This document shows, one piece after another, positions 1 to 6,834 of a DNA stretch of 10,657 nt; positions within the stretch are counted from its first letter, which is position 1, and the number at the start of each line of letters is the position of its first letter. The DNA lies in NCBI GenBank assembly GCA_002325785.1, contig DCSU01000142.1:1-10657 (forward strand). The letters are read 5' to 3'. Under the pieces are notes generated by a model. It made no database searches, was not told where the DNA came from, and was given only the letters and a program-made list of their open reading frames with translations. Source of the stretch: Bacteroidales bacterium UBA1458 (lineage in GTDB: Bacteria > Bacteroidota > Bacteroidia > Bacteroidales > VadinHA17). The position numbers and the translations under genes were made by a program.

Positions 1-122
1 GCATTCTTTACTTCGCCCGGCGCCACGCGCGACCGGACAGGGTATTGCTCCACCGTCTCAAAATAACGGGCAATCCATTCTACAATCCCGTGACCCTGTC
101 TGCGGAACTCGTCACTGTCCAT
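1..122 (-). CDS. Group II PLP-dependent amino-acid decarboxylase, N-terminal fragment (cut by window edge)
   Basis: Only the first 40 codons plus two bases are visible; the gene continues beyond the left edge. The peptide begins MDSDEFRRQG and continues with a VEWIARY segment, a YPVRSRV segment and APGEVKN. This matches the N-terminal signature of aromatic-L-amino-acid, tyrosine and histidine decarboxylases (EFRxxGxxxVxxxAxY, then VxPG), where the segment forms the helical domain that clamps the dimer partner. Such enzymes use pyridoxal phosphate to convert amino acids to amines and CO2 in the cytosol. The catalytic lysine and substrate pocket are outside the window, so the substrate is unknown. 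The ATG lies five bases after the atpC stop codon, so it is probably transcribed with the ATP synthase genes. The start is chosen because family members begin at this point. Family confidence is good; the specific function is open. Confidence 0.8.
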   Translation of the reverse strand, partial: MDSDEFRRQGHGIVEWIARYFETVEQYPVRSRVAPGEVKN

Positions 123-127
123 CAACT

Positions 128-379
128 TCAGCTTTGAACGGCGGAGTCGGCCAAAAGAATGATCCTGTTCTTCTTCACCTCTATCACGCCGCCGGTAATG
201 TCAAACTTCACCTCGCTTCCCTGTTCGTCAGCGATGATAACCACGCCGGCTTCAAGGGTTGAGATGATCGGGGCATGATCCTTCAGTACCTGGAAGGAGC
301 CCTTTCTGCCGGGCACCCTCACAGATCGAATCTCGCCTGAATAGATGCTTTTGTCTGGTGTGATTATCTCAATCTTCAC
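128..379 (-). CDS. atpC: F1Fo ATP synthase epsilon subunit, short one-domain form
   Basis: The 83-residue protein is the epsilon subunit, which joins gamma to the c-ring in the central stalk of ATP synthase on the cytoplasmic face. It consists of the N-terminal beta-sandwich only: it opens with KIEIITPDKSIYSGE, has the hallmark LKDHAPIISTLEAG segment at about residues 37-50, and ends soon after ITGGVIEVKKNRIILLAD. The two-helix C-terminal domain that makes E. coli epsilon about 139 residues long, and that inhibits ATP hydrolysis, is absent. Short epsilon subunits are familiar in Bacteroidota, so this is probably a lineage trait and not a truncation. The stop is a clean TGA with no continuing homology after it. 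It follows atpD after 18 bases and is the last ATP synthase gene in the cluster. Confidence 0.95.
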   Translation of the reverse strand: MKIEIITPDKSIYSGEIRSVRVPGRKGSFQVLKDHAPIISTLEAGVVIIADEQGSEVKFDITGGVIEVKKNRIILLADSAVQS

Positions 380-397
380 TTCTCGGCTGGTTTGGCA

Positions 398-1906
398 TTA
401 CTTGCTCTCGGCTATCAGCTTCTCACCCTTTTCTATGGCCTCTTCGATAGTTCCTACCAACATGAAGGCTGCCTCGGGATACTGGTCCACGGCACCGTCA
501 ATGATCATGTTGAATCCCCTGATGGTGTCTTCTATTGAGACAAGCTTTCCGGGGATGTTCGTGAACTGCTCGGCCACGTGGAAGGGCTGTGAGAGGAATC
601 TCTGCACCCTGCGTGCGCGGTGTACCACCTGCTTATCATCTTCCGATAGTTCATCCATACCAAGTATGGCAATGATATCCTGAAGCTCATTGTACCTCTG
701 CAGTATCTCCTTCACTCTCTGTGCGCAGCGATAGTGATCCTCGCCAACAATCTCCGGAGAGAGAATCCTGGAGGTAGAGTCAAGCGGGTCCACGGCAGGA
801 TAGATGCCCAGCTCAGAAATCTTGCGACTGAGAACCGTTGTGGCGTCAAGATGCGCAAAGGTTGTTGCGGGCGCGGGATCGGTAAGGTCATCAGCCGGCA
901 CATAGACTGCCTGCACCGAGGTGATTGAGCCGTGACGCGTTGAGGTGATCCTCTCCTGCATCACACCCATCTCTGAGGCCAGGGTAGGCTGGTAGCCAAC
1001 AGCCGAAGGCATTCGTCCCAGCAGTGCCGACACCTCTGATCCTGCCTGGGTGAAACGGAAGACGTTGTCCATAAAGAAGAGTATATCCCTTCCTGTTCCC
1101 TCACCTTCACCGTCACGGAAGTATTCGGCGACGGAGAGGCCTGACAGTGCCACGCGTGCGCGTGCGCCGGGAGGCTCATTCATCTGGCCGAAGACAAGGG
1201 CCAGCTTAGACTCCTTAAGCACATCATGATCAACCAGTTCAAGGTCCCATCCGCCATTCTCCATGTTCTCCATAAACTCCTTGCCGTATGAGATGACATT
1301 TGCTTCAAGCATCTCGCGGAGGAGGTCGTTCCCCTCCCTTGTGCGTTCACCAACGCCTGCAAACACTGAGAGTCCGGAATAGGCTTTGGCAATGTTGTTG
1401 ATAAGCTCGAGTATGACCACTGTTTTTCCCACGCCTGCACCACCGAAGAGGCCTACCTTTCCTCCCTTCGAATAGGGCTCGATGAGGTCAATGACCTTGA
1501 TGCCTGTGTAGAGCACCTCCTTATCGGTGGAGAGATCCTCATATTTAGGCGGTTTGCGGTGTATCGGGTATCCACCCTTCTTGTCAAGTGCCCCCAGGCC
1601 GTCGATAGGCATACCGGTGACATTCATCAGCCGGCCGCGTATCTGTTCGCCCACGGGCATGATTATCGGAAGACCCGTTGCCACAACCTCCATCCCTCGC
1701 TGAAGTCCATCGGTTGAGTCCATGGCTATTGCCCTTACGGTTTTTTCTCCTATGTGCTGCTGGCACTCAACCACGAGTATCGATCCGTCGTGGCGTGTTA
1801 TTTCAAGCGCATCAAGTATGTTGGGCATCTCTGTCCCGGCCGTCTCAAATGTAACGTCAACCACCGGTCCGATGACCTGACTTATCACTCCTGTATTCTT
1901 TGCCAT
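398..1906 (-). CDS. atpD: F1Fo ATP synthase beta subunit (catalytic)
   Basis: This 502-residue protein carries the catalytic nucleotide sites of F1. Visible motifs are the Walker A loop GGAGVGKT at residues 155-162 (Lys161, Thr162), the catalytic glutamate Glu187 in GVGERTREG, the QMNEPPGARAR segment at 241-251, the Walker B end at FFMD (Asp280) and the DELSEDD catch-loop motif at 418-424. All key residues are intact. Compared with E. coli beta there are roughly 27 extra residues at about 205-232, between EANVI and SKLALVFGQ, containing ENGGWDLELVDHDVLK; similar insertions are known to me from other Bacteroidota. The gene is separated by 75 bases from the upstream prenyl synthase gene, a larger gap than elsewhere in the cluster. 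It is followed 18 bases later by atpC. Confidence 0.98.
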   Translation of the reverse strand: MAKNTGVISQVIGPVVDVTFETAGTEMPNILDALEITRHDGSILVVECQQHIGEKTVRAIAMDSTDGLQRGMEVVATGLPIIMPVGEQIRGRLMNVTGMPIDGLGALDKKGGYPIHRKPPKYEDLSTDKEVLYTGIKVIDLIEPYSKGGKVGLFGGAGVGKTVVILELINNIAKAYSGLSVFAGVGERTREGNDLLREMLEANVISYGKEFMENMENGGWDLELVDHDVLKESKLALVFGQMNEPPGARARVALSGLSVAEYFRDGEGEGTGRDILFFMDNVFRFTQAGSEVSALLGRMPSAVGYQPTLASEMGVMQERITSTRHGSITSVQAVYVPADDLTDPAPATTFAHLDATTVLSRKISELGIYPAVDPLDSTSRILSPEIVGEDHYRCAQRVKEILQRYNELQDIIAILGMDELSEDDKQVVHRARRVQRFLSQPFHVAEQFTNIPGKLVSIEDTIRGFNMIIDGAVDQYPEAAFMLVGTIEEAIEKGEKLIAESK

Positions 1907-1981
1907 CTCTCTGACTTAATTCTGTTTCAATGTTTCTTGATAGTGTTCATTCTAATTGTCTGCCGGTTGCCGCAGCCCGGT
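1907..1981 (-). other. Intergenic gap upstream of atpD
   Basis: This 75-base gap is the longest between genes inside the ATP synthase cluster. The half next to the prenyl synthase stop is GC-rich; the half next to atpD is AT-rich. I see no TAnnTTTG element, no convincing hairpin with a T-run and no Shine-Dalgarno sequence. A weak internal promoter for atpD-atpC cannot be excluded by eye. Confidence 0.4.
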
Positions 1982-2956
1982 CTATTTTACCCTCCCTATG
2001 AGGTTAACTGCCATCTGTTTGATCTCTTTCTTCCGTTCGGCATTTACCGTCACCTGGTCAAGCGCCTGGAATGACCTGTTAAAGTAGTCATAAGCCAGGT
2101 TTTCTGCCTGAAGCCGTATTTCCAGATCATCATATATTGTCCTCACTGCCTGTACCTTCTCCTCAGGGTCGTGGTTGCCGGCCTCCATCAGTTTTCTCAG
2201 CTGGCGGAGCTTTTCGCCTCCGGCCATCTCCATAGCCTTGACAAGCAGGTAGGTCTTCTTGTTTGCAATGATGTCGCTTCCCGTCTTCTTGCCGAACATC
2301 TTTGTATCGCCATAGGTATCAAGCACATCATCCTGAATCTGGAAGGCTATCCCCAGGCACCTTCCGAACTCATATAGCAGGTCCTGGTCTTTTTCTGAAG
2401 CCTCTCCGATGATTGCTCCTGTCTTCAGTGACGCTGCTATCAGGACTGCGGTTTTAAGCTCTATCATCCGGATATATTCCGTCTCCGATACAACGCCTTT
2501 CTTCTCATAATCAATATCGAGCTGCTGTCCGATGCATACCTCTATTGCAGTGCGGTTGAACAGTTTCAGCGTCCTCGGCAGCGCTTTCTCGGGCGCCTGG
2601 CCGATACACTCCACTGCAACGAAAGCCATCACATCGCCCGAGAGTATCGCCTGGTCATGGCCCCACTTCGAGTGGACCGTCGGGGAGCCCCTGCGGAGAT
2701 CAGCCTTGTCGATTATATCGTCGTGTATAAGGGTGAAGTTATGGAACACCTCAATGCCTGCTGCCGGCATCACCGCCTCATCGATCTTATCCTTGAAGAG
2801 GTTGCATGCCAGAAGGCACATCACCGGTCTCAGTCTCTTTCCCCCGATGGAGAGAATGTATCTCACAGGGGCAAAGAGTTTGTCAGCCTCGGCTGATACG
2901 CCCAGGCTTGTGATGGCCTTGTCTGACAGTTCTCTCAGATAATCGCTGGTGAACAT
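1982..2956 (-). CDS. Short-chain trans-isoprenyl diphosphate synthase (FPP/GGPP synthase type)
   Basis: The 324-residue protein is a polyprenyl synthetase, which condenses isopentenyl diphosphate with allylic diphosphates in the cytosol. Domain landmarks are intact: GGKRLRP at 38-44, the first aspartate-rich motif DDIID at 79-83 followed by Arg88-Arg89, GQQLDID at 143-149, the KTA segment at 168-170, and the second aspartate-rich motif DDVLD at 209-213. Phe74 lies five positions before the first Asp of the first motif. In archaeal-type GGPP synthases with a DDxxD motif, a bulky aromatic residue there stops the chain near C20, whereas octaprenyl synthases usually carry Ala. A C15-C20 product is therefore inferred, not a quinone side chain. 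The gene starts 11 bases after atpG, so it is probably co-transcribed with the ATP synthase genes. Products could feed undecaprenyl, menaquinone or carotenoid synthesis. Family certain; product length moderate. Confidence 0.93.
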   Translation of the reverse strand: MFTSDYLRELSDKAITSLGVSAEADKLFAPVRYILSIGGKRLRPVMCLLACNLFKDKIDEAVMPAAGIEVFHNFTLIHDDIIDKADLRRGSPTVHSKWGHDQAILSGDVMAFVAVECIGQAPEKALPRTLKLFNRTAIEVCIGQQLDIDYEKKGVVSETEYIRMIELKTAVLIAASLKTGAIIGEASEKDQDLLYEFGRCLGIAFQIQDDVLDTYGDTKMFGKKTGSDIIANKKTYLLVKAMEMAGGEKLRQLRKLMEAGNHDPEEKVQAVRTIYDDLEIRLQAENLAYDYFNRSFQALDQVTVNAERKKEIKQMAVNLIGRVK

Positions 2957-2967
2957 TTCGTTTTTCG

Positions 2968-3855
2968 TTAACCGTTAAGTGCTTCCGCGCCGCCGACAAC
3001 TTCAAGAAGCTGATTGGTGATGGCCGCCTGGCGGGCCTTGTTGTACTGCAGGGTAAGATCCCTGATGAGATCGGTGGCATTGTCTGTAGCCTGGTGCATG
3101 GCCGTCATACGTGCCCCGTGTTCGGCAGCAAATGAGTCAAGCAGAGCCTTATATAGCTTTATGCGCAATGTCTTGGGGATCAGCTCGCTGACGATGCTCA
3201 CCTGGTCGGGCTCATAGATATAGTCAGTGGAAACCGCTCCCTTTATTCCTGTGTCTGCCACCGAAACAGGCAGGTACAGCTCCTCGGCGAGTCTCTGCAC
3301 TGCTGCATTTTTGAACTGGTTGTATACAATCTCTATGGTGTCATACTCGCCGGTAAGGAATAGTTCCGTCAGCCTGTCAGCGACCTTCGCCACCCTTTCA
3401 AATGAGAGTCCGCTGTAAAGGTCACTATGATCCTCAAGAATGTTGCACTTGAGTTTCCTGAGGACATCATGGCCTTTCTTTCCCACCGGCATAAACCAGA
3501 GGTCGCCACGCTGCATCTGTTCAAGGTATTTATCAGCCATCAGACGCCTGACAGCTCTGATTACATTGGCGTTGAAGGCACCGCACAGTCCCCTGTTGGA
3601 TGTTATCACCACCACCAGGACTTTCCCCTTGCTGTTTTTTCTCTCTGCATAGATATTCTCGAACTCTGTATCGCGTAGAGCAGCGCTCAGACCTGCCTGT
3701 ATCTCATTGAGCTTACCGGCATAAGGCCTGAGCTGCACTATGGCATCCTGTGCCTTGCGCAGCTTGGCTGCCGCCACCATCTTCATAGCTGAAGTGATCT
3801 GACGGGTTGATTTTACCGAGCTGAGCCTGACCCTTATTGCCTTTAGATTAGCCAT
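2968..3855 (-). CDS. atpG: F1Fo ATP synthase gamma subunit
   Basis: This 295-residue protein forms the rotating central shaft of F1. The two terminal helices that make the coiled-coil axle are clear: the N-terminal segment MANLKAIRVRLSSVKSTRQI with the following SAMKMVAAAKLRKAQ, and the C-terminal segment from ARMTAMHQATDNA through YNKARQAAITNQLLEVVGGA. The middle Rossmann-like domain contains VVVITSNRGLCGAFN at about residues 80-94, a conserved gamma signature. The length is typical of bacteria (about 285-300). The gene starts 20 bases after the atpA stop and is followed after 11 bases by the isoprenyl diphosphate synthase gene rather than directly by atpD. The bases before the ATG include an AGGGG run close to the start, one of few purine-rich candidate ribosome binding sites here. 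Confidence 0.97.
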   Translation of the reverse strand: MANLKAIRVRLSSVKSTRQITSAMKMVAAAKLRKAQDAIVQLRPYAGKLNEIQAGLSAALRDTEFENIYAERKNSKGKVLVVVITSNRGLCGAFNANVIRAVRRLMADKYLEQMQRGDLWFMPVGKKGHDVLRKLKCNILEDHSDLYSGLSFERVAKVADRLTELFLTGEYDTIEIVYNQFKNAAVQRLAEELYLPVSVADTGIKGAVSTDYIYEPDQVSIVSELIPKTLRIKLYKALLDSFAAEHGARMTAMHQATDNATDLIRDLTLQYNKARQAAITNQLLEVVGGAEALNG

Positions 3856-3875
3856 TTCCCCTGCCTGTTTTCATT

Positions 3876-5462
3876 CTACCGAGCCGAGTAACGACCGGCA
3901 ATCTCAGCTGCAACGCTCTCGAGCACTGTCGTAACGTCATTGTTTATAACTCCATTTTTGATTGTCTCCAGCACGTCACTGTGGTTGGCGCGCATGAAGG
4001 CCAGAAAGTCGCTCTCGAAGAGCTTCACTTTCTGCACGGGGACATCCCTCAGGAGGCCCCTGGTGCCGCAGTAAATGATGGCAACCTGATCCTCGACCTT
4101 CATCGGCGACAGTAGGTTTTGTTTAAGTATCTCGACGTTCTTTGATCCCTTGTCGATAACCGCGAGAGTGGAAGGGTCAAGGTCAGACCCGAATTTGGAG
4201 AATGCCTCAAGCTCCCTGTACTGTGCCTGGTCAACCTTCAGTGTACCGGCCACCTTTTTCATTGACTTGATCTGGGCGTTGCCGCCTACCCTTGAGACAG
4301 AGATACCCACGTTGATGGCAGGCCTGATACCCGCATTGAAGAGGCTGGACTCAAGGAATATCTGCCCGTCTGTGATGGAGATCACGTTGGTAGGAATATA
4401 TGCCGAAACGTCACCGGCCTGTGTCTCGATGATGGGTAATGCGGTCAGTGAACCTCCGCCCTTTACTAAATGCCTGATAGATTCGGGTATGTCATTCATG
4501 CGCTGTGCGACCTCATCTGACTCGATGATCTTTGCAGCTCTCTCGAGCAGGCGTGAGTGGAGGTAGAAGACGTCGCCAGGGTATGCTTCGCGGCCTGGCG
4601 GACGACGCAGCAGCAGTGACACCTCACGGTATGACACCGCCTGTTTTGAGAGATCATCATAGATAATCAGGGCATCACGGCCGGTGTCACGGAAGAACTC
4701 GCCAATTGCGGCGCCAGCAAAGGGTGCATAGAACTGTGCGGCAGCGGAATCGGCAGCGGTAGCGCTGACAATAACGGTGTAGTCCATGGCACCATAACTC
4801 TCCAGAGCCATAGCGATATTCGCCACGTTCGAGCCCTTCTGTCCTATGGCCACATAGATGCAGTAGACCGGTTTACCCTTGTCGTACTCACCCTTCTGGT
4901 TCAGTATCGTGTCTATGGCGATGGCTGTCTTGCCCGTCTGGCGGTCACCGATGATAAGCTCACGCTGGCCCCGGCCTATAGGTATCATGGCGTCAATGGC
5001 CTTCAGTCCTGTCTGAACGGGCTGCTTCACCGGCTGCCTGAAGATGACACCCGGCGCCTTTCTCTCGAAGGGCATCTCATAAAGCTCTCCCGTAATGGGG
5101 CCACGACCGTCAATTGGTGCGCCGGTGGTGGTGATGACCCTTCCGAGAAGACCTTCACCAACCATAATCGATGAGATACGGCCTGTTCGGCGGACAATGT
5201 CACCCTCTTTTATCTTCTCCGAAGCACCCAGGATAACGGCACCGACGTTGTCCTCCTCGAGGTTGAGCACAATACCCTTGATCCCTGATTCAACAAACTC
5301 AATCAGTTCATTGGATCCGACGTTCATGAGACCGTATATATGAGCAATGCCGTCTCCGACCTGCAGCACGGTGCCCACTTCCTCAATATCAATGGCCGTC
5401 TGTACTCCTTCAAGCTGTTGCCTTAAAATCTGTGATACCTCTGAAGGTTTAATATTAGTCAT
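3876..5462 (-). CDS. atpA: F1Fo ATP synthase alpha subunit
   Basis: The 528-residue protein is the non-catalytic nucleotide-binding subunit alternating with beta in F1. It has the N-terminal beta-barrel (about 25-95), the Walker A loop GDRQTGKT at residues 172-179, ALIIYDD near 264-270, and SVSRVGGNAQ, in which Arg391 is the arginine finger that reaches into the beta catalytic site. The N-terminal stretch (SEVSQILRQQLEGV) is the helix that docks onto the delta subunit. Between LLERAA and GSLTALP the chain is about seven residues longer than in E. coli, with unrelated sequence (SDEVAQRMNDIPESIRHLV). The gene follows atpH after 18 bases and precedes atpG by 20 bases. No unusual base composition or damage is visible. 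Confidence 0.98.
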   Translation of the reverse strand: MTNIKPSEVSQILRQQLEGVQTAIDIEEVGTVLQVGDGIAHIYGLMNVGSNELIEFVESGIKGIVLNLEEDNVGAVILGASEKIKEGDIVRRTGRISSIMVGEGLLGRVITTTGAPIDGRGPITGELYEMPFERKAPGVIFRQPVKQPVQTGLKAIDAMIPIGRGQRELIIGDRQTGKTAIAIDTILNQKGEYDKGKPVYCIYVAIGQKGSNVANIAMALESYGAMDYTVIVSATAADSAAAQFYAPFAGAAIGEFFRDTGRDALIIYDDLSKQAVSYREVSLLLRRPPGREAYPGDVFYLHSRLLERAAKIIESDEVAQRMNDIPESIRHLVKGGGSLTALPIIETQAGDVSAYIPTNVISITDGQIFLESSLFNAGIRPAINVGISVSRVGGNAQIKSMKKVAGTLKVDQAQYRELEAFSKFGSDLDPSTLAVIDKGSKNVEILKQNLLSPMKVEDQVAIIYCGTRGLLRDVPVQKVKLFESDFLAFMRANHSDVLETIKNGVINNDVTTVLESVAAEIAGRYSAR

Positions 5463-5480
5463 ATCTATGAATCTTAAATA

Positions 5481-6032
5481 CTATTCTGCGGCATTCGCTG
5501 CCAGTGAAAATTCCTTTCTGAATCTGTTCAGTCTGCTCCTGACGCTGGCATCAATATAAGCATCATCTACCCTGAGGATGAAACCTCCGACGATGGAGCG
5601 GTCGACCTGTTCAATGTATTCAATACTGCCTTTATCCTTTTCGGCAACAAGGGCTGCCATCTCCTCCTTCAGCTTCGCGCCTACGGGAACGGCGGTGGTG
5701 ATAGTGACCTGGCGAATACCCCGGTGACGGCGCGTAAGATCAATGAAGTTCCTTGCTGCTGACGCCAGGTAGTCGCCACGGCCATGGCTGAACATCAGTG
5801 TAATAAAGCTTACCGTCAGCTTTACACTGTCATCACCTGCCAGGGCCAGGATAATCTCTTTTCTTTTCTGCTGCGTAATAACGGGATTGTTAATGACAGC
5901 CTTCACCTCTTCCATAGCGCAGAGATGGCTGACGGTCTTCATGTCGTTGTAGACGCTGTCAATGACGTCACGTTCGAGTGCGAGGTCAAAAAGAGCCTTT
6001 GCATACCGTACCGCTATCTTGCTCGAGTTCAT
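5481..6032 (-). CDS. atpH: F1Fo ATP synthase delta subunit (OSCP family)
   Basis: This 183-residue protein belongs to the OSCP/delta family, which links the top of F1 to the peripheral b-subunit stalk. The opening SKIAVRYAKALFDLALE is the classic N-terminal helix motif (RYAxALF) of the family. The C-terminal half has the expected ITTAVPVGAKLKEEM segment and the IVGGFILRVDDAYIDASVRS segment at about 149-168, which matches the conserved GGxxxxxxDxxxDxSxxxxL signature of the C-terminal domain. The length is normal (about 175-185). It starts four bases after the atpF stop, suggesting translational coupling, and ends 18 bases before atpA. Confidence 0.95.
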   Translation of the reverse strand: MNSSKIAVRYAKALFDLALERDVIDSVYNDMKTVSHLCAMEEVKAVINNPVITQQKRKEIILALAGDDSVKLTVSFITLMFSHGRGDYLASAARNFIDLTRRHRGIRQVTITTAVPVGAKLKEEMAALVAEKDKGSIEYIEQVDRSIVGGFILRVDDAYIDASVRSRLNRFRKEFSLAANAAE

Positions 6033-6036
6033 CAGT

Positions 6037-6549
6037 TCAGTTGCGGTTTGCCTCTATCTCGTTAATGTATCTTTCAATCAGCTTCTGCTGCTCGGCGTCG
6101 CTCTTCAGTGTTTCGGCCACTACTTTTGACGCCACCTCTATGGCCAGCCTGGCTACCTCGCGCTTCACCTCCGTGATGGCGGTGACCTTCTCGCGTTCAA
6201 TAAGCTCCTTTGCCCTCCTGACGAGCGCGTCCGATTCAGACTGGCTCTTCTCTTTGGCTTCTGTCATCATCCTTTCATAGGCCACTCTGGCATCGCGGAG
6301 TATCTTGTCCCTCTCCTCGCGCGCCTTGCGCAGAATGATCTCATTGTCAGCCTGCAGCACCTTCATCTCCTCGCGCGCCTTTTCAGCCGAGTCAAGGGCA
6401 TTGTGTATCATATCCTCACGTGCCGTGACAGCCTTCATGATCGGTCCCCATGCAAATTTCCACAGTAGGAAAAGAAGAATGAGGAAGATAAGTGTTGTCC
6501 AGAATACGGTCCCGATGGCGGGACTGGCGAGACTGCTTTGTAGTAACAT
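6037..6549 (-). CDS. atpF: F1Fo ATP synthase b subunit
   Basis: The b subunit forms the peripheral stalk: one N-terminal membrane helix (GTVFWTTLIFLILLFLLWKF) followed by a long, highly charged, heptad-rich helix that reaches up to delta. From the chosen ATG at 6549 the protein has 170 residues, close to the usual 160-170 of Bacteroidota. An in-frame ATG at 6573 would add eight polar residues (MNQKTHNN). I prefer the inner start because the added residues are not typical of b subunits and the outer ATG sits only four bases after a strong stem-loop, while the inner one follows an open A-rich stretch of the kind Bacteroidota favour. The gene is separated from atpE by that stem-loop and is followed by atpH after four bases. 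Confidence 0.93.
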   Translation of the reverse strand: MLLQSSLASPAIGTVFWTTLIFLILLFLLWKFAWGPIMKAVTAREDMIHNALDSAEKAREEMKVLQADNEIILRKAREERDKILRDARVAYERMMTEAKEKSQSESDALVRRAKELIEREKVTAITEVKREVARLAIEVASKVVAETLKSDAEQQKLIERYINEIEANRN

Positions 6550-6577
6550 ATTATTATGAGTTTTTTGATTCATTTAG

Positions 6578-6606
6578 AAAGCCTGCAACCAACCGTTGCA
6601 GGCTTT
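6578..6606 (-). promoter_or_regulatory. Perfect 11-bp intercistronic stem-loop between atpE and atpF
   Basis: The arms AAAGCCTGCAA (6578-6588) and TTGCAGGCTTT (6596-6606) are exact reverse complements around a seven-base loop. In the direction of transcription the stem starts nine bases after the atpE stop and is followed by CTAAATG, with no U-tract, so it is not a standard terminator for these genes. On the opposite strand it is followed by GCTTTTTGC, which looks more terminator-like. A likely role is protecting the 3' end of an atpE message, or partial attenuation, so that the multi-copy c subunit is made in excess of b. The hairpin is seen directly; the role is inferred. Confidence 0.75.
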
Positions 6607-6615
6607 GCTTTTTGC

Positions 6616-6834
6616 TTACTTGATCATTGCGACAACAATGGCAAAGAGGGCTGCTCCCTCGATAAGTGCTGCCGAGATAATCATGGCAAGCTGGATCTTT
6701 GAGTAGGCCTCAGGCTGACGTGCTATGGCGTCCATGGCCGAGCCGCCGATGCGGCCGATGCCGATACCGGCACCAATCACTGCGAGCCCTGCTCCTACCG
6801 CTGCTAATGACATTACTGCTTGTGCTTCTTCCAT
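6616..6834 (-). CDS. atpE: F1Fo ATP synthase c subunit (proteolipid ring), proton-type
   Basis: The 72-residue protein is a two-helix hairpin that oligomerises into the rotating c-ring in the inner membrane. Helix 1 holds a glycine-rich packing motif (GAGIGIGRIGG, residues 21-31), the polar loop is RQPE at 39-42, and helix 2 carries the ion-binding carboxylate Glu59 in ALIEGAAL. Aligned on the RQPE loop, the position of the sodium-ligand glutamine of Ilyobacter is Ile26, and the residue after Glu59 is Gly60 instead of Ser or Thr. Both argue for proton rather than sodium coupling. The gene lies 39 bases after atpB and just before the stem-loop that precedes atpF. Length is normal for the family. 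Confidence 0.97.
   Translation of the reverse strand: MEEAQAVMSLAAVGAGLAVIGAGIGIGRIGGSAMDAIARQPEAYSKIQLAMIISAALIEGAALFAIVVAMIK

Noticed and set aside
1963..1980. Possible GC-rich hairpin upstream of atpD (CCGG repeated at both ends)
   Set aside because: Only the outer four base pairs match; the inner bases do not pair and no T-run follows, so neither a terminator nor an attenuator is supported.
4150..4566. 138-codon open frame on the plus strand
   Set aside because: It lies entirely antisense to the highly conserved atpA, has no recognisable domain, and reads as a mirror of coding bias. Plus-strand frames at 345-683 and 2532-2942 were rejected for the same reason (antisense to atpD/atpC and to the prenyl synthase gene).
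6616..6834. Sodium-type c subunit
   Set aside because: Residues at the sodium-ligand positions are Ile26 and Gly60 instead of Gln and Ser/Thr, so a proton-type site is the better reading.
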